From positions 16,685,136 through 16,749,135 of the forward strand of contig OY992540.1 of assembly GCA_963921195.1 (NCBI GenBank): a stretch of 64,000 nt of DNA. The letters are read 5' to 3'. The notes under the pieces were generated by a model. The model saw nothing but the letters and a program-made list of their open reading frames with translations. It was not told the DNA's origin and searched no databases. Origin of the DNA: Pegoplata infirma (Eukaryota; Arthropoda; Insecta; Diptera; Anthomyiidae). The position numbers were made by a program, and so were the translations under genes. Below are positions 54,590 to 64,000 of the stretch, in pieces (positions within the stretch are counted from its first letter, which is position 1; the number at the start of each line of letters is the position of its first letter).

Positions 54590-54830
54590 GACTCTTTCAT
54601 AAAGCTTGAGACAAACTTTTATTTAAAATTATTTTGAGCCAAATGCGATCATATTTACCCGGGTTTAGATGATCGGATTTGGCTCAAATTGCTCTATGAA
54701 AGGGTCTGGGGAAAGAAATATTCATTAAAAATTTCTTGAACATAGGTAAAAATCTATATTTTTTACAAATTTCAAATAACGATATCTCGAAAACCGTTTG
54801 ACCGATTTTAATTTTTTTTGATATAAAAAA
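54590..54830. repeat. Dispersed repeat fragment related to 8823-9003
   Basis: Motifs TTGAGACAAACTTT, CTATGAAAGGGTC, TTTTTTACAAATTTCAAATA and GATATCTCGAAAACC are shared with 8823-9003. Also contains an internal inverted pair GAGCCAAATGCGATCATATT and its loose complement ATGATCGGATTTGGCTC. Confidence 0.45.
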
Positions 54831-55124
54831 CTTAAAGGTCTAGCTCGAATGTCTTAGAATCGATCAATGATCAATATCATATATGAGACATTCACACCAA
54901 ATGTAAAGCGAAAAAAAAACTTGTGTACCGTCTATTTCTGAATAGGTTATATGGCTAGCCCTATAGGAAACTAAGAAAATTGCGTTTTTGGTTTTTCAAT
55001 TTTTTTTTTTGGAAAAATTGTCAAATTTTTGTCGAGTTTTCTTGTTTAAAAATTTATCAAATTAAAACAGAATGCTCCACAATCTCAAAAATTTACATTC
55101 TTATATAGTTTTGTATGTGATAAC

Positions 55125-55700
55125 TAGGGATGAGATTTCCATGCAAATGCATGTTTTTTGTCGATAGTCTAAAAACGATATCGACCAATTATCTTTCCGA
55201 ATCAAGAAATTTACGTTAAACTGGCATCGATTTGTTTTTGCATATTTTTGCATATTTTGATGAAAATGCATATTTTTGCATATTTTGGTTTTAAAAGCAT
55301 ATTTTGTGCATATTTCCAACTTTTAAGTGCATATTTTTGCATATTTTGGCATAAATTAGCAAACACATAAATCGAAATTTATTTGTTTCAAAAACTATTT
55401 TAAATTTTAAAAATTTGTTTTAAAAATAAGATAAATTAAATTTTTTCTTTTTAATTTTTTTCTAGAGTGTCTTTATTTTTAAAACAAATCTTGTTTACAT
55501 AAAGTTTTAAATGTTACTATTTAAACCCGGCGTTATTTTTTGCTTCTTAAGAAATTTCTCGTACGAAAACAAGATTTTTATTGCACACATTTTATTTTTT
55601 AGTGCATATTTTTAGGTTTTTTAGTGCATATTTTGAGTTTTTTATCGCATATTTTAAGCGCATATTTTTGATTTTTAAGTGCATGAAAATCTCTTCCCTA
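55125..55700. mobile_element. hAT-like non-autonomous element, 576 bp
   Basis: Ends TAGGGATGAGATTTCCATGC and GCATGAAAATCTCTTCCCTA are inverted, flanked by perfect 8-bp duplications GTGATAAC (55117-55124, 55701-55708). The interior repeats TGCATATTTTTGCATATTTT units near both ends. No transposase. Confidence 0.87.
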
Positions 55701-56155
55701 GTGATAACGATTAAATTTTTTTTTTCAAATTTTCAGAACCCATCCTGAAATTTTCCAATAGGCTAGGTTATAGAAAATGAAATAAATAAATACTAAATAC
55801 TAAAAAAAAACACAATTTATCAAAAATCCGGCCACTTTTTTTATTTTTTAGTTTAAAAAAATCAGACATGTGAATTTCGTTTTTTTTTTCGAGAAAATCG
55901 CATTTGGATATTAAATTTCATAACAATTAAGTATTTTGCTTGTATTTTCTTGTTTCAACATAGCGTATGAGTAACATTTATGCAAATATTTAATACTCAT
56001 TCGCTACGTTGAAACAAGAAAACACAAGAAAATTACAAAATAGTTATTAAATTTAATATTCAAATGCGGTTTTCTCGAAAACAAACGAAAACACAAACGA
56101 TTTTTTTTTGTGTGGATAGACAAACATCTAAACTTTTGAAAATTAAAAAAAAAAA

Positions 56156-56675
56156 ACAAGTGAGAGTGTTAAATTCGGCTGTGCCGAATCTTTTATACCC
56201 ACCAATATGTAAAAAAAAATTAAAAAAAATTTTCAGGGGCGTTTTTTTTTTTTTTGGGTGGGGGTCAGTGGGGGACTTTTACATCTCCTTTCCATCGTGA
56301 TAAATATACCAAATGTTTCATTTATTTAACAAAAATAAAAAAAAAACATGTAAAAAAAGTGTATTTTTTCAGAGGTTGCTTTAGTTCTTCAAGGGGGAAC
56401 TTTTTTCCCCCTGGACCGATTTTGCCCATTCACGAACTTAACCTGCCTATGAATATGAGACATATTTGTGACAAACTTCAGGAGTCTAGCTGTTTTATTT
56501 TGTACTACATTGTGTTATCTACAGACAGACGGACAGACGGACATTCACAGAATGTCTTAGAATCGATCATGGATCAATAATATATATACTTTATGGGGTC
56601 CCCGACCGATATTTCGATGCGTTATAAACGGAATGACAAAGTGAGTATACCTCCATTCTGTGGTTGGAGGGTATA
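56156..56675 (-). mobile_element. HINE/DINE-1-like element, complete
   Basis: Minus strand: TATACCCTCCAACCACAG, GGAGGTATACTCACTTTGTC, ACCCCATAAAGTATATATAT, short GTCCGTCTGTCCGTCTGTC block, AAAGTTCCCCCTTGAAGAAC, stem-loop ATTCGGCACAGCCGAAT, CACTTGT end. Sits in the right arm of the foldback 54880-57020. Confidence 0.86.
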
Positions 56676-57029
56676 AAAATAAAAAATGGACGGATTTTTG
56701 ATAAATTGAATTTTTTTAAAAATGTAAAATTTCAGAACCGGTTCTAAAAAATTCAAAAAAAATGTTAGTCGATTGTTCAATAAAAAACTATACAAGAATG
56801 TTGAGATTATGGTGCATTTCGTTTTAATTTGAGAAATATTTAATCAAGGCAACTCGACACAAATTTTACCATTTTTCCAATATTTGACCACGCCTCCGAA
56901 GCCCAGTTTTGCAGAAATTGAAAAACCAAAAAAAGCGGAATAGGGCTATCCATACAACCTATTCAGAAATACACGGGACACATGTTTTTCTGTAGCGGGA
57001 CATATGGTGTGGAATGCCTCATATATATG

Positions 57030-57107
57030 GTGTCCTTTACCGTCCAAGATGCGTTACACGAAATTACGAAGTCAGAATGCCCCCATACTGCGGTTTGAGG
57101 GTATATA
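57030..57107 (-). mobile_element. HINE 5'-end fragment
   Basis: The minus strand reads TATACCCTCAAACCGCAGTA, GGGGGCATTCTGACTTCG and GTAACGCATC, a diverged HINE 5' end. Nothing further of the element remains. Confidence 0.5.
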
Positions 57108-57121
57108 AATATTATTTATAT

Positions 57122-57486
57122 TAGAGATGGGCGCGTGAGTGATTTTTGACTCACACTCACTCATGCTCACGACAGGAATTTTTGAATCATAATTTTTCTA
57201 CTCACTCAAAAACTAATATTTCAAAAATTTTAAGCAAAATTCAAAGTTCCGCGAAATTTTACAATTTTTTTTTTTTTATTTTTTCGTACGAAATCCTAAG
57301 TTTTTTGGTACGAAAGAAAATATGAAACACTCACTCACGCAAAAATCTTACTCACGCACACTAACTCACGCAATTTTTTTTTCGCACTCACACTCACTCT
57401 CATCACGTGAGTAAAATTGAATTCAGTCACACTCACGCCTGAGCACGCATGAATCACGCTCTAATCTGCTCATGTGCCCATCTTTA
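57122..57486. mobile_element. hAT-like GTGAGTGA element, complete, 365 bp
   Basis: TAGAGATGGGCGCGTGAGTG at the left and GTGCCCATCTTTA at the right, flanked by perfect 8-bp duplications ATTTATAT (57114-57121, 57487-57494). Both sides carry ACTCACACTCACTC/GTGAGTGAG tracts. Complete version of the broken copy at 35010-35463. Confidence 0.86.
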
Positions 57487-57494
57487 ATTTATAT

Positions 57495-58486
57495 TATAAT
57501 TGGATTTTTGGGTATTTTTATGGCGATTTAATGAAAAAATTATCTGGCAATGCTTTACTCAATCGTTTATTTTGCCCTCTCTTTTATTTAAATAACAAAT
57601 GTCTATTTTAATTCTAATCAATATCAGTGGTGGTAGCTTGTTGGTACTTTTTTTGGTACTTTTCTCATAAAAATTATAATCGTGCCAAAATATCATTTAA
57701 AAAAAAATAAACTTGCAAATCTACAAAGCCAAAAAAATGGTTTTCTTAAAATTAGTTACCTAAGATCAGTAATAAATTGTAGAATAACCAATTTTTGGGT
57801 GAAAAATTAGTAAAAACTTAGTAGAATAAATTTGAAAATTTTACACCTTTTTTTAATTTAAATAGATTTTTTGGAAAATTCCTGAAGAGACTGAAATGAG
57901 TGTCTTTTTTAAAACAAATGTCTTTGCTTTTTAAACGTTTTGGAGCATAAAACAAAAAAACCTTTAAATGGATCAACCCAAGTAAAAAAGTTAAAATCGA
58001 CCTTGTCAAACATATTGATATACCTTAATAAAGTTAAAGTTTAAAAACAAAAATTAACAAGAGAAAATATTTTTGAAAAAAATTATGAAAAAATAAAAAT
58101 TTTGGTAAAATAAAAATTTCGGTAAATAAAATAGAATTCGAAAAAAAATGTTAGTGAAAAAATTTCAGAAAAAAAAGTTTTTATCATTCTATGTATATCA
58201 ATGTTCATTTGCAATAGCAGCCGAACTAATGGGTCCCTGAATGATGTTTCGATCCCAGACCGATATTCCCTCTACTACTAAGTCGAGGGTATAAAAAATT
58301 GTAATTGGACTTTACTCGTGGGATTACTTTAGTACTTTCAAACATCAAAAAGTACCAAAAAAAATAGTACATTTGTAACATCTTTTTCATCCCTGATAAG
58401 AATTGTTCTCTCATTTAAACACAAAATCAATATCAGTTTTTATATTAATCATTTTAACAACAGCATTTGTCAATATCTTAACAAGG
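57495..58486. other. AT-rich DNA with one HINE end relic
   Basis: Mostly featureless. At 58235-58295 the plus strand reads ATTCCCTCTACTACTAAGTC and GAGGGTATAAAA, the remains of a HINE 5' end (minus). Repeated AGTACTTT/AAAGTACC motifs occur near 57640 and 58320. Confidence 0.4.
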
Positions 58487-58558
58487 GACTCCGTGGCGCA
58501 ACGGTAGCGCGTCTGACTCCAGATCAGAAGGTTGCGTGTTCAAATCACGTCGGGGTCA
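58487..58558 (+). tRNA. tRNA-Trp: tRNA-Trp (anticodon CCA)
   Basis: A full cloverleaf: acceptor GACTCCG with CGGGGTC, D stem GCGC/GCGC, anticodon stem TCTGA/TCAGA with loop CTCCAGA (CCA at 58519-58521), five-base variable loop, T stem GCGTG/CACGT and loop TTCAAAT, discriminator A. No intron and no encoded CCA. Internal A and B boxes are present, and a long T-run from 58566 serves as the Pol III terminator. It would read UGG codons. It is single-copy here, unlike the tRNA-derived SINEs at 51275 and 62528. Confidence 0.97.
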
Positions 58559-59513
58559 ATAAGATTTATTTTTTTTTTGTTGAAAAAAATATTTTTTAAA
58601 TTATACAAATATTTTATTTTAAATAATTTTTCGATTTTGTTTATACAGACATATATTACATACATAATTGTTGATAATCAATTTAAATTTGTGTTTATGT
58701 CGGTGTTGTTTTTAATCTGCTAACAACATAAGTTTTAAAATAGATTTAATAAAATTTCGCGTGCAATTATATCTCTAAATAAAGTTTTTTTTTTCAAAAT
58801 TGGTCATGCGGACAGTGGTCATAATATAATAAATAATATTTAAAATCAGAAATTTATACTATTTGTTCCGTTGTTTCGTTTTCAAACAATATTAAATTTA
58901 TACTTTTTGCGTTTCTCGAATTATTTTGATAATCCCTTATTTAATGTTAAAGATTAGTAGTAGTTGTTTTTGCAAAATACGATCATAATTTGTGATTCTT
59001 AATAATCGGCATGTTTTGATTTATTATTTGAACTTTAAAATCTACGATTTGTTAAAAATAATAATCTAAAACTGAATGACTTTTTTTTTTTTTTTTCTGA
59101 GATGAACTACACAAATTGTATTAATTTAATTGAAAAAACTTCTCCATAGAAATTCGCTCTAACCCATTTTACAGAGATTCTCAACGTTTAAATATTAGCA
59201 ATCCTTACGGCTCAAACTCGGTGGAATTTCGATAAATAAATTCTACTGAATGAACAGTTACTTTGGGTAACTGTACTCCCAAAGTATTTTGTGGTGGCTT
59301 GTTTTTGGGTTTTCTCTCTGGTCAAATTCTAATACCCCACTATGGTCCCAAATCAATTTTTTTTGGCATTAATTCCAAAAATGAAGCAAAGTCGCTAGTT
59401 TTGAATCTGGAATGGGTTTTTAACTCTTTACGCAATTAATCAACGATTTTCAAAAAAAAAAAATAAAAAAAAAAAAAAAATTTCGCAAATTTTTTTAGAA
59501 AATTTTTTTTTTT
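58559..59513. other. No feature recognised
   Basis: Pol III terminator T-run, then AT-rich DNA. A more complex stretch at 59150-59400 has no open frame or repeat partner in the window. Confidence 0.4.
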
Positions 59514-61690
59514 AAATGTTGTTTTTTTATTTTTAGTACCAAAAGGTACATAAAAATAAAATGTATTTATTCGGCCTTTATATATGTATATATATTCGAT
59601 TAGAGTTTTATTCTAGTTCGAGGCCCAAAAATATTTCTATTTATGATATTGTCATAATAGAGTATTTTTAATTTATTGCTTTAAAAAAGTTACTATCTCA
59701 TAGTATGTCTGTACTGATCAGTTTCATCCCCACTAAAGGAATCTTCAGCAGACTTTAGAGAATCATCGTTGGTCAATCAAACATCAAACCAGACATAATA
59801 TTTGATATATTTCCCAAGTTATATGAGAAGTACTATTATGAAGGTCCGAAATCTGTTTTCCAACAAAAATAACTCTTTTAAAGCAAAAAATTGTATATAT
59901 TAAATCACCGTCGGTAACTATTAATATATGTGTTGCTGTTATTTTACAATAACAACAGTGCCTAACCAAACAATAGTGTTGGTAGGATAAGTCGTACTAA
60001 ACTTTGTGTTAAATGTTGTTTTTTTATTTTTAGTACCAAAAGGTACATAAAAATAAAATGTATTTATTCGGCCTTTATATATGTATATATATTCGATTAG
60101 AGTTTTATTCTAGTTCGAGGCCCAAAAATATTTCTATTTATGATATTGTCATAATAGAGTATTTTTAATTTATTGCTTTAAAAAAGTTACTATCTCATAG
60201 TATGTCTGTACTGATCAGTTTCATCCCCACTAAAGGAATCTTCAGCAGACTTTAGAGAATCATCGTTGGTCAATCAAACATCAAACCAGACATAATATTT
60301 GATATATTTCCCAAGTTATATGAGAAGTACTATTATGAAGGTCCGAAATCTGTTTTCCAACAAAAATAACTCTTTTAAAGCAAAAAATTGTATATATTAA
60401 ATCACCGTCGGTAACTATTAATATATGTGTTGCTGTTATTTTACAATAACAACAGTGCCTAACCAAACAATAGTGTTGGTAGGATAAGTCGTACTAAACT
60501 TTGTGTTAAATGTTGTTTTTTTATTTTTAGTACCAAAAGGTACATAAAAATAAAATGTATTTATTCGGCCTTTATATATGTATATATATTCGATTAGAGT
60601 TTTATTCTAGTTCGAGGCCCAAAAATATTTCTATTTATGATATTGTCATAATAGAGTATTTTTAATTTATTGCTTTAAAAAAGTTACTATCTCATAGTAT
60701 GTCTGTACTGATCAGTTTCATCCCCACTAAAGGAATCTTCAGCAGACTTTAGAGAATCATCGTTGGTCAATCAAACATCAAACCAGACATAATATTTGAT
60801 ATATTTCCCAAGTTATATGAGAAGTACTATTATGAAGGTCCGAAATCTGTTTTCCAACAAAAACAGCAACACATATATTAATAGTTACTGACGGTGATTT
60901 AATATATACAATTTTTTGCTTTAAAAGAGTTATTTTTGTTGGAAAACAGATTTCGGACCTTCATAATAGTACTTCTCATATAACTTGGGAAATATATCAA
61001 ATATTATGTCTGGTTTGATGTTTGATTGACCAACGATGATTCTCTAAAGTCTGCTGAAGATTCCTTTAGTGGGGATGAAACTGATCAGTACAGACATACT
61101 ATGAGATAGTAACTTTTTTAAAGCAATAAATTAAAAATACTCTATTATGACAATATCATAAATAGAAATATTTTTGGGCCTCGAACTAGAATAAAACTCT
61201 AATCGAATATATATACATATATAAAGGCCGAATAAATACATTTTATTTTTATGTACCTTTTGGTACTAAAAATAAAAAAACAACATTTAACACAAAGTTT
61301 AGTACGACTTATCCTACCAACACTATTGTTTGGTTAGGCACTGTTGTTATTGTAAAATAACAGCAACACATATATTAATAGTTACCGACGGTGATTTAAT
61401 ATATACAATTTTTTGCTTTAAAAGAGTTATTTTTGTTGGAAAACAGATTTCGGACCTTCATAATAGTACTTCTCATATAACTTGGGAAATATATCAAATA
61501 TTATGTCTGGTTTGATGTTTGATTGACCAACGATGATTCTCTAAAGTCTGCTGAAGATTCCTTTAGTGGGGATGAAACTGATCAGTACAGACATACTATG
61601 AGATAGTAACTTTTTTAAAGCAATAAATTAAAAATACTCTATTATGACAATATCATAAATAGAAATATTTTTGGGCCTCGAACTAGAATA
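59514..61690. repeat. Head-to-head array of a 497-bp repeat unit
   Basis: Units begin AAATGTTGTTTTTTTATTTT. Two complete direct copies (59514-60010, 60011-60507) are followed by a partial third (60508 to about 60862). The array then inverts and continues with a nearly complete copy and a partial copy in the opposite orientation, ending near 61690. Copies are identical by eye apart from GTTACTGACGG against GTTACCGACGG at the turn point. Each unit contains the same 61-residue frame (59784-59969, 60281-60466, minus; 61330-61515, plus), with no recognisable domain. No known satellite identified. Confidence 0.88.
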
Positions 61691-62527
61691 ATTTTTTTTT
61701 TTTTTTGGAAAAAAAAATTATTAGCCATAATATATTTCTAGTAGTCAGTTAGCTTGGCTAAAGCCAAAAAAATTATAGTTAAAAAAAATTTAAAGATTTG
61801 TCTCGCAAAAAACCGAAAATTTTGCCGAAATTTGTGCTAAACTCAAATGGCAATTGTGAGAGTTTGCCGAAAAATGCTGGCTAGGTGTTAATTTTAGTAT
61901 TAAATAGACCATCTAGAAAACACTTTCACATTTGAAGACTCATGCAAGTTCGTGCCCAAACACAACTTTTTGTCCACGAAAGATATAGGCTATTTTGGCT
62001 TCAAAATCCTTAAACCGCAACCCCCAAGAATAACGCCAAAGATGCATGGAATTACAAATTGGAGTTTTTAATAAGAACTACTTTCCTTGGGCTTCAATTT
62101 TCCTTTTTAGCCTTTTCATAATTTTATTTTTTCCCATTTGCTGTTAGTATAATTGTAATATGGTTTTAATCCCGATTTAATAATACGCCTTAAAACTATC
62201 AACTTTGAAACCCTGGCAGACTGACAGTATTGCCATAAAATTGTTTTCATTATACTTTCTTAATGGCTTGGAGTGTTGCCATTGAGAAACTGTATAAGCT
62301 TTTGGAAATTTGTAAATTTTTGTTTTTTTAATTTCTGCCAAAAAAAATCCATTTGGAACCATAGTGTACCCGCCAAATGTGTCGGTCCACTGAGGGTAAC
62401 TCACATGCAAAATATCACTCCGATCGGAGTTTATCTTCTGTCCCCACTTTGAACCTCAAAATTGGGATTTTTGTAAAAGTTAAAAAAAAAAAAAAAATTT
62501 TATAAAATTAATATAAGTTTTTTTTTT
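61691..62527. other. No gene recognised
   Basis: AT-rich, partly complex sequence between 61840 and 62460. A 77-residue minus-strand frame at 62177-62410 has no familiar motif and is treated as chance. Confidence 0.4.
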
Positions 62528-62683
62528 GGCGCCCCAATTGGCTATTTGGTAGCATTCTAGCCTATGAGTCTGGGGGTCGTGGGTTCGATTCCCACCAGAG
62601 ACCTTGATTAGTTTCGCTACAACGAGACAATGGTCATAGTCACCCGTCTCGGTTACGTTAATTTAATATATTATTTGTAATAA
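62528..62683 (+). mobile_element. tRNA-derived SINE, plus strand
   Basis: Starts GGCGCCCCAATTGGCTATTT, with an A-box-like TTGGCTATTTGGTAGC and a perfect B-box GGTTCGATTCC, then TTCGCTACAACGAGACAATG, GTCATAGTCACCCGTCTCGG and a tail ending TTATTTGTAATAA. The acceptor arms do not pair and the body continues well past a tRNA, so it is a SINE, not a gene. Partner copy at 51275-51437. Confidence 0.8.
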
Positions 62684-62685
62684 TA

Positions 62686-63248
62686 CACAGAAAAAAATAA
62701 GAAAAAAAATTGAGTAAATTTTTAATACCATCGAGTAAAAAATTACTCAATTTTGCACCAGTAAACGCTTTAATAGTATTGAGTAAAAAAAAATATTAAA
62801 TGCTTACTAAAAAATTTAAGTAAATTTTTAATTGACACAATTAAATCTTTACTTAAAATTTTTCGTTTTTTTAAGTAACTTTTTAATGGTGTCAAGTAAA
62901 TAGTTACTCAAAATTTATCAATTTTTTTTTTTAAGTTTAAAAAAAGTTTCACATTTTTTTCCAAAAAATGTTTTTTTCGAACTTTACCAAATATATTTAT
63001 GTCTTAAAGAGATAGGAAAATTTCATAAAGATTATTTCAAACTTTCATATACAAAAACAAAAAGCTATAAACTAGATGTGAATTCAAAACACCAAGAGAA
63101 TAAAAAATAAATAAAAAAAAAATATTAAATTTGTATTAAATTATTTACTCAATTTTTTTTTTAGTTTTTTGAGTAAATTTTTTAATTGCGTCAATTAAAG
63201 AATTACAAGGGATTACTCAAATTGTTTTTCTTAATATTATTTTCTGTG
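62686..63248. mobile_element. TA-flanked MITE, 563 bp
   Basis: CACAGAAAAAAATAAGAAAA and TTCTTAATATTATTTTCTGTG-type inverted ends, flanked by TA at 62684-62685 and 63249-63250. The interior repeats GAGTAAATTTTTAAT and ATTACTCAA motifs in both orientations. A diverged relative lies at 43475-43865. Inserted immediately after the SINE tail. Confidence 0.78.
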
Positions 63249-63250
63249 TA

Positions 63251-64000
63251 TGTTAAAAATTCAATAAATAATTAAATTTTTTTTTTTTGTATAATATTTG
63301 ATAGTAAATACTTAAACATGAAATTTTAAAATTTTACGGTATCATTAACCCGTTAAAACTTGATACTAAAAAAATGCATGATTTAGGTGGGGGGGGGGGG
63401 GGGGGGGGGGTTAGGGTTCTCAAAAGTTACAAAGTTATAAAAATCCAGAACCAGAGATCGTAATTTTTTTGGATGAGAAAAATATTTTCTTTCAATTTAT
63501 ATTGTCCAATTTTCTACAATTTTTTTAGAATAGGGGGGTAAGTATTTAAAAGATGTTTATTTTTTATTATTGTCTTATTTTGTTGGTCTTTTTAACGCAA
63601 TTTAAAATTTATAAAAAAATTTAAGTTATTTTTAAGGAAAATTAAAAAAAAAAAAAAATACAGGCCAAAAATTTTTTTTAACAAAAAACACTTTTTCAGT
63701 AATGTCTGAATAAAAATGAATATTTTAAGACAAAAAAAACGTTTTTTTTCACTTTGTTCGGAACTTTCCGATTTTCAAGTCAAAAAAGGAACTCAAAGCC
63801 ATTGTCCTACAGTTCTAATAATTTTGTGAGTTAATATCGACCCTAAAAGGCAACTTTCTTCCAATCTAGTTAAAAATGAATCATTTATCTTCTTAGAATT
63901 CAGCAGGGTTTGAAAAAAACTCTAACGTACGGTACGTTAGTGTTCTGTACGGAACTATGGAGCGACCGTACGTTATCGAAACGTACCGTTCCAAGAACAC
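63251..64000. other. Unassigned AT-rich DNA with a G22 run
   Basis: Contains an uninterrupted run of 22 G (63389-63410) and, from 63920, a palindrome-rich stretch (AACGTACGGTACGTT at 63923-63937; CGTACGTT and AACGTACCG further on) that is probably the end of an element continuing past the window. No gene supported. Confidence 0.5.

Larger units (their letters stand above)
54880..57020. mobile_element. Foldback element, ~2.1 kb, interrupted in both arms
   Basis: The left arm (GTCTATTTCTGAATAGGTTA, TGGCTAGCCCTATA, TTTGGTTTTTCAATTTTTTT, ATCAAAAATCCGGCC) pairs with the right arm (GAACAACCTATTCAGAAATA-like, AATAGGGCTATCC, GAAAAACCAAAAAAAGCG, GACGGATTTTTGAT). The centre is near 55990 (GCGTATGAGTAAC/TACTCATTCGC). 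The left arm contains the hAT-like element 55125-55700. The right arm contains the HINE 56156-56675. Confidence 0.7.

Noticed and set aside
59784..59969. Identical 61-residue frame repeated in each 497-bp unit
   Set aside because: Identity follows from the DNA repeat being identical. No domain is recognised, and coding cannot be claimed without substitutions to compare.
62528..62600. Possible tRNA gene
   Set aside because: A and B boxes are good but the acceptor and anticodon arms do not fold. The body continues and recurs at 51275-51437, so it is a SINE.

Overview
The window is AT-rich DNA from a higher (cyclorrhaphous, probably calyptrate) fly. The signs are one recognisable host exon (the last coding exon of a mab-21 orthologue), a canonical tRNA-Trp gene, and repeat families typical of Diptera: HINE/DINE-1-like elements with (GTCY)n blocks, jockey-like and RNase H-bearing non-LTR retrotransposons, a gypsy-type tRNA-Lys primer-binding site, hAT-like non-autonomous elements, TA-flanked MITEs and foldback elements. 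The species cannot be fixed from the sequence alone.

Layout. 0-11 kb: nested MITEs, two hAT-like insertions inside a TA-flanked element (one carries a minisatellite of CTCAGAATCTGAG units), two broken HINEs with a third hAT-like insertion, and a second array of the same minisatellite. 11.5-13.6 kb: a 2.07 kb foldback with a perfect 8-bp target duplication. 14.7-21.3 kb: a duplicated unit interrupted by a HINE and a MITE with its empty sites still visible, hairpins, a TTTCATAAATA-type repeat field, another TA-flanked MITE and a foldback. 21.3-28 kb: a HINE, a repeat split by a CCCAGGCAG-ended element, and a decayed antisense jockey-like LINE riddled with insertions. 29.4-37.6 kb: a LINE graveyard with two or three copies of an RNase H-bearing LINE and three further jockey-like fragments. 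37.6-45.7 kb: foldbacks, HINEs and the third minisatellite array. 45.7-51.8 kb: a foldback split by a HINE, a 2.8 kb jockey/CR1-like LINE (the longest open frame here) and a SINE. 53.1-53.45 kb: mab-21 exon, minus strand. 53.5-64 kb: presumably mab-21 intron or upstream DNA, with more nested repeats, the tRNA-Trp gene, a head-to-head array of a 497-bp unit, a SINE and a MITE.

How it fits together. Apart from the mab-21 exon and the tRNA, essentially every interpretable sequence is mobile or derived from mobile DNA. The value of the window is its stratigraphy: many insertions can be dated relative to one another through target-site duplications, split open frames, or paralogous empty sites within the same 64 kb. 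No other host gene could be supported. Stretches with no recognisable content are listed as such.
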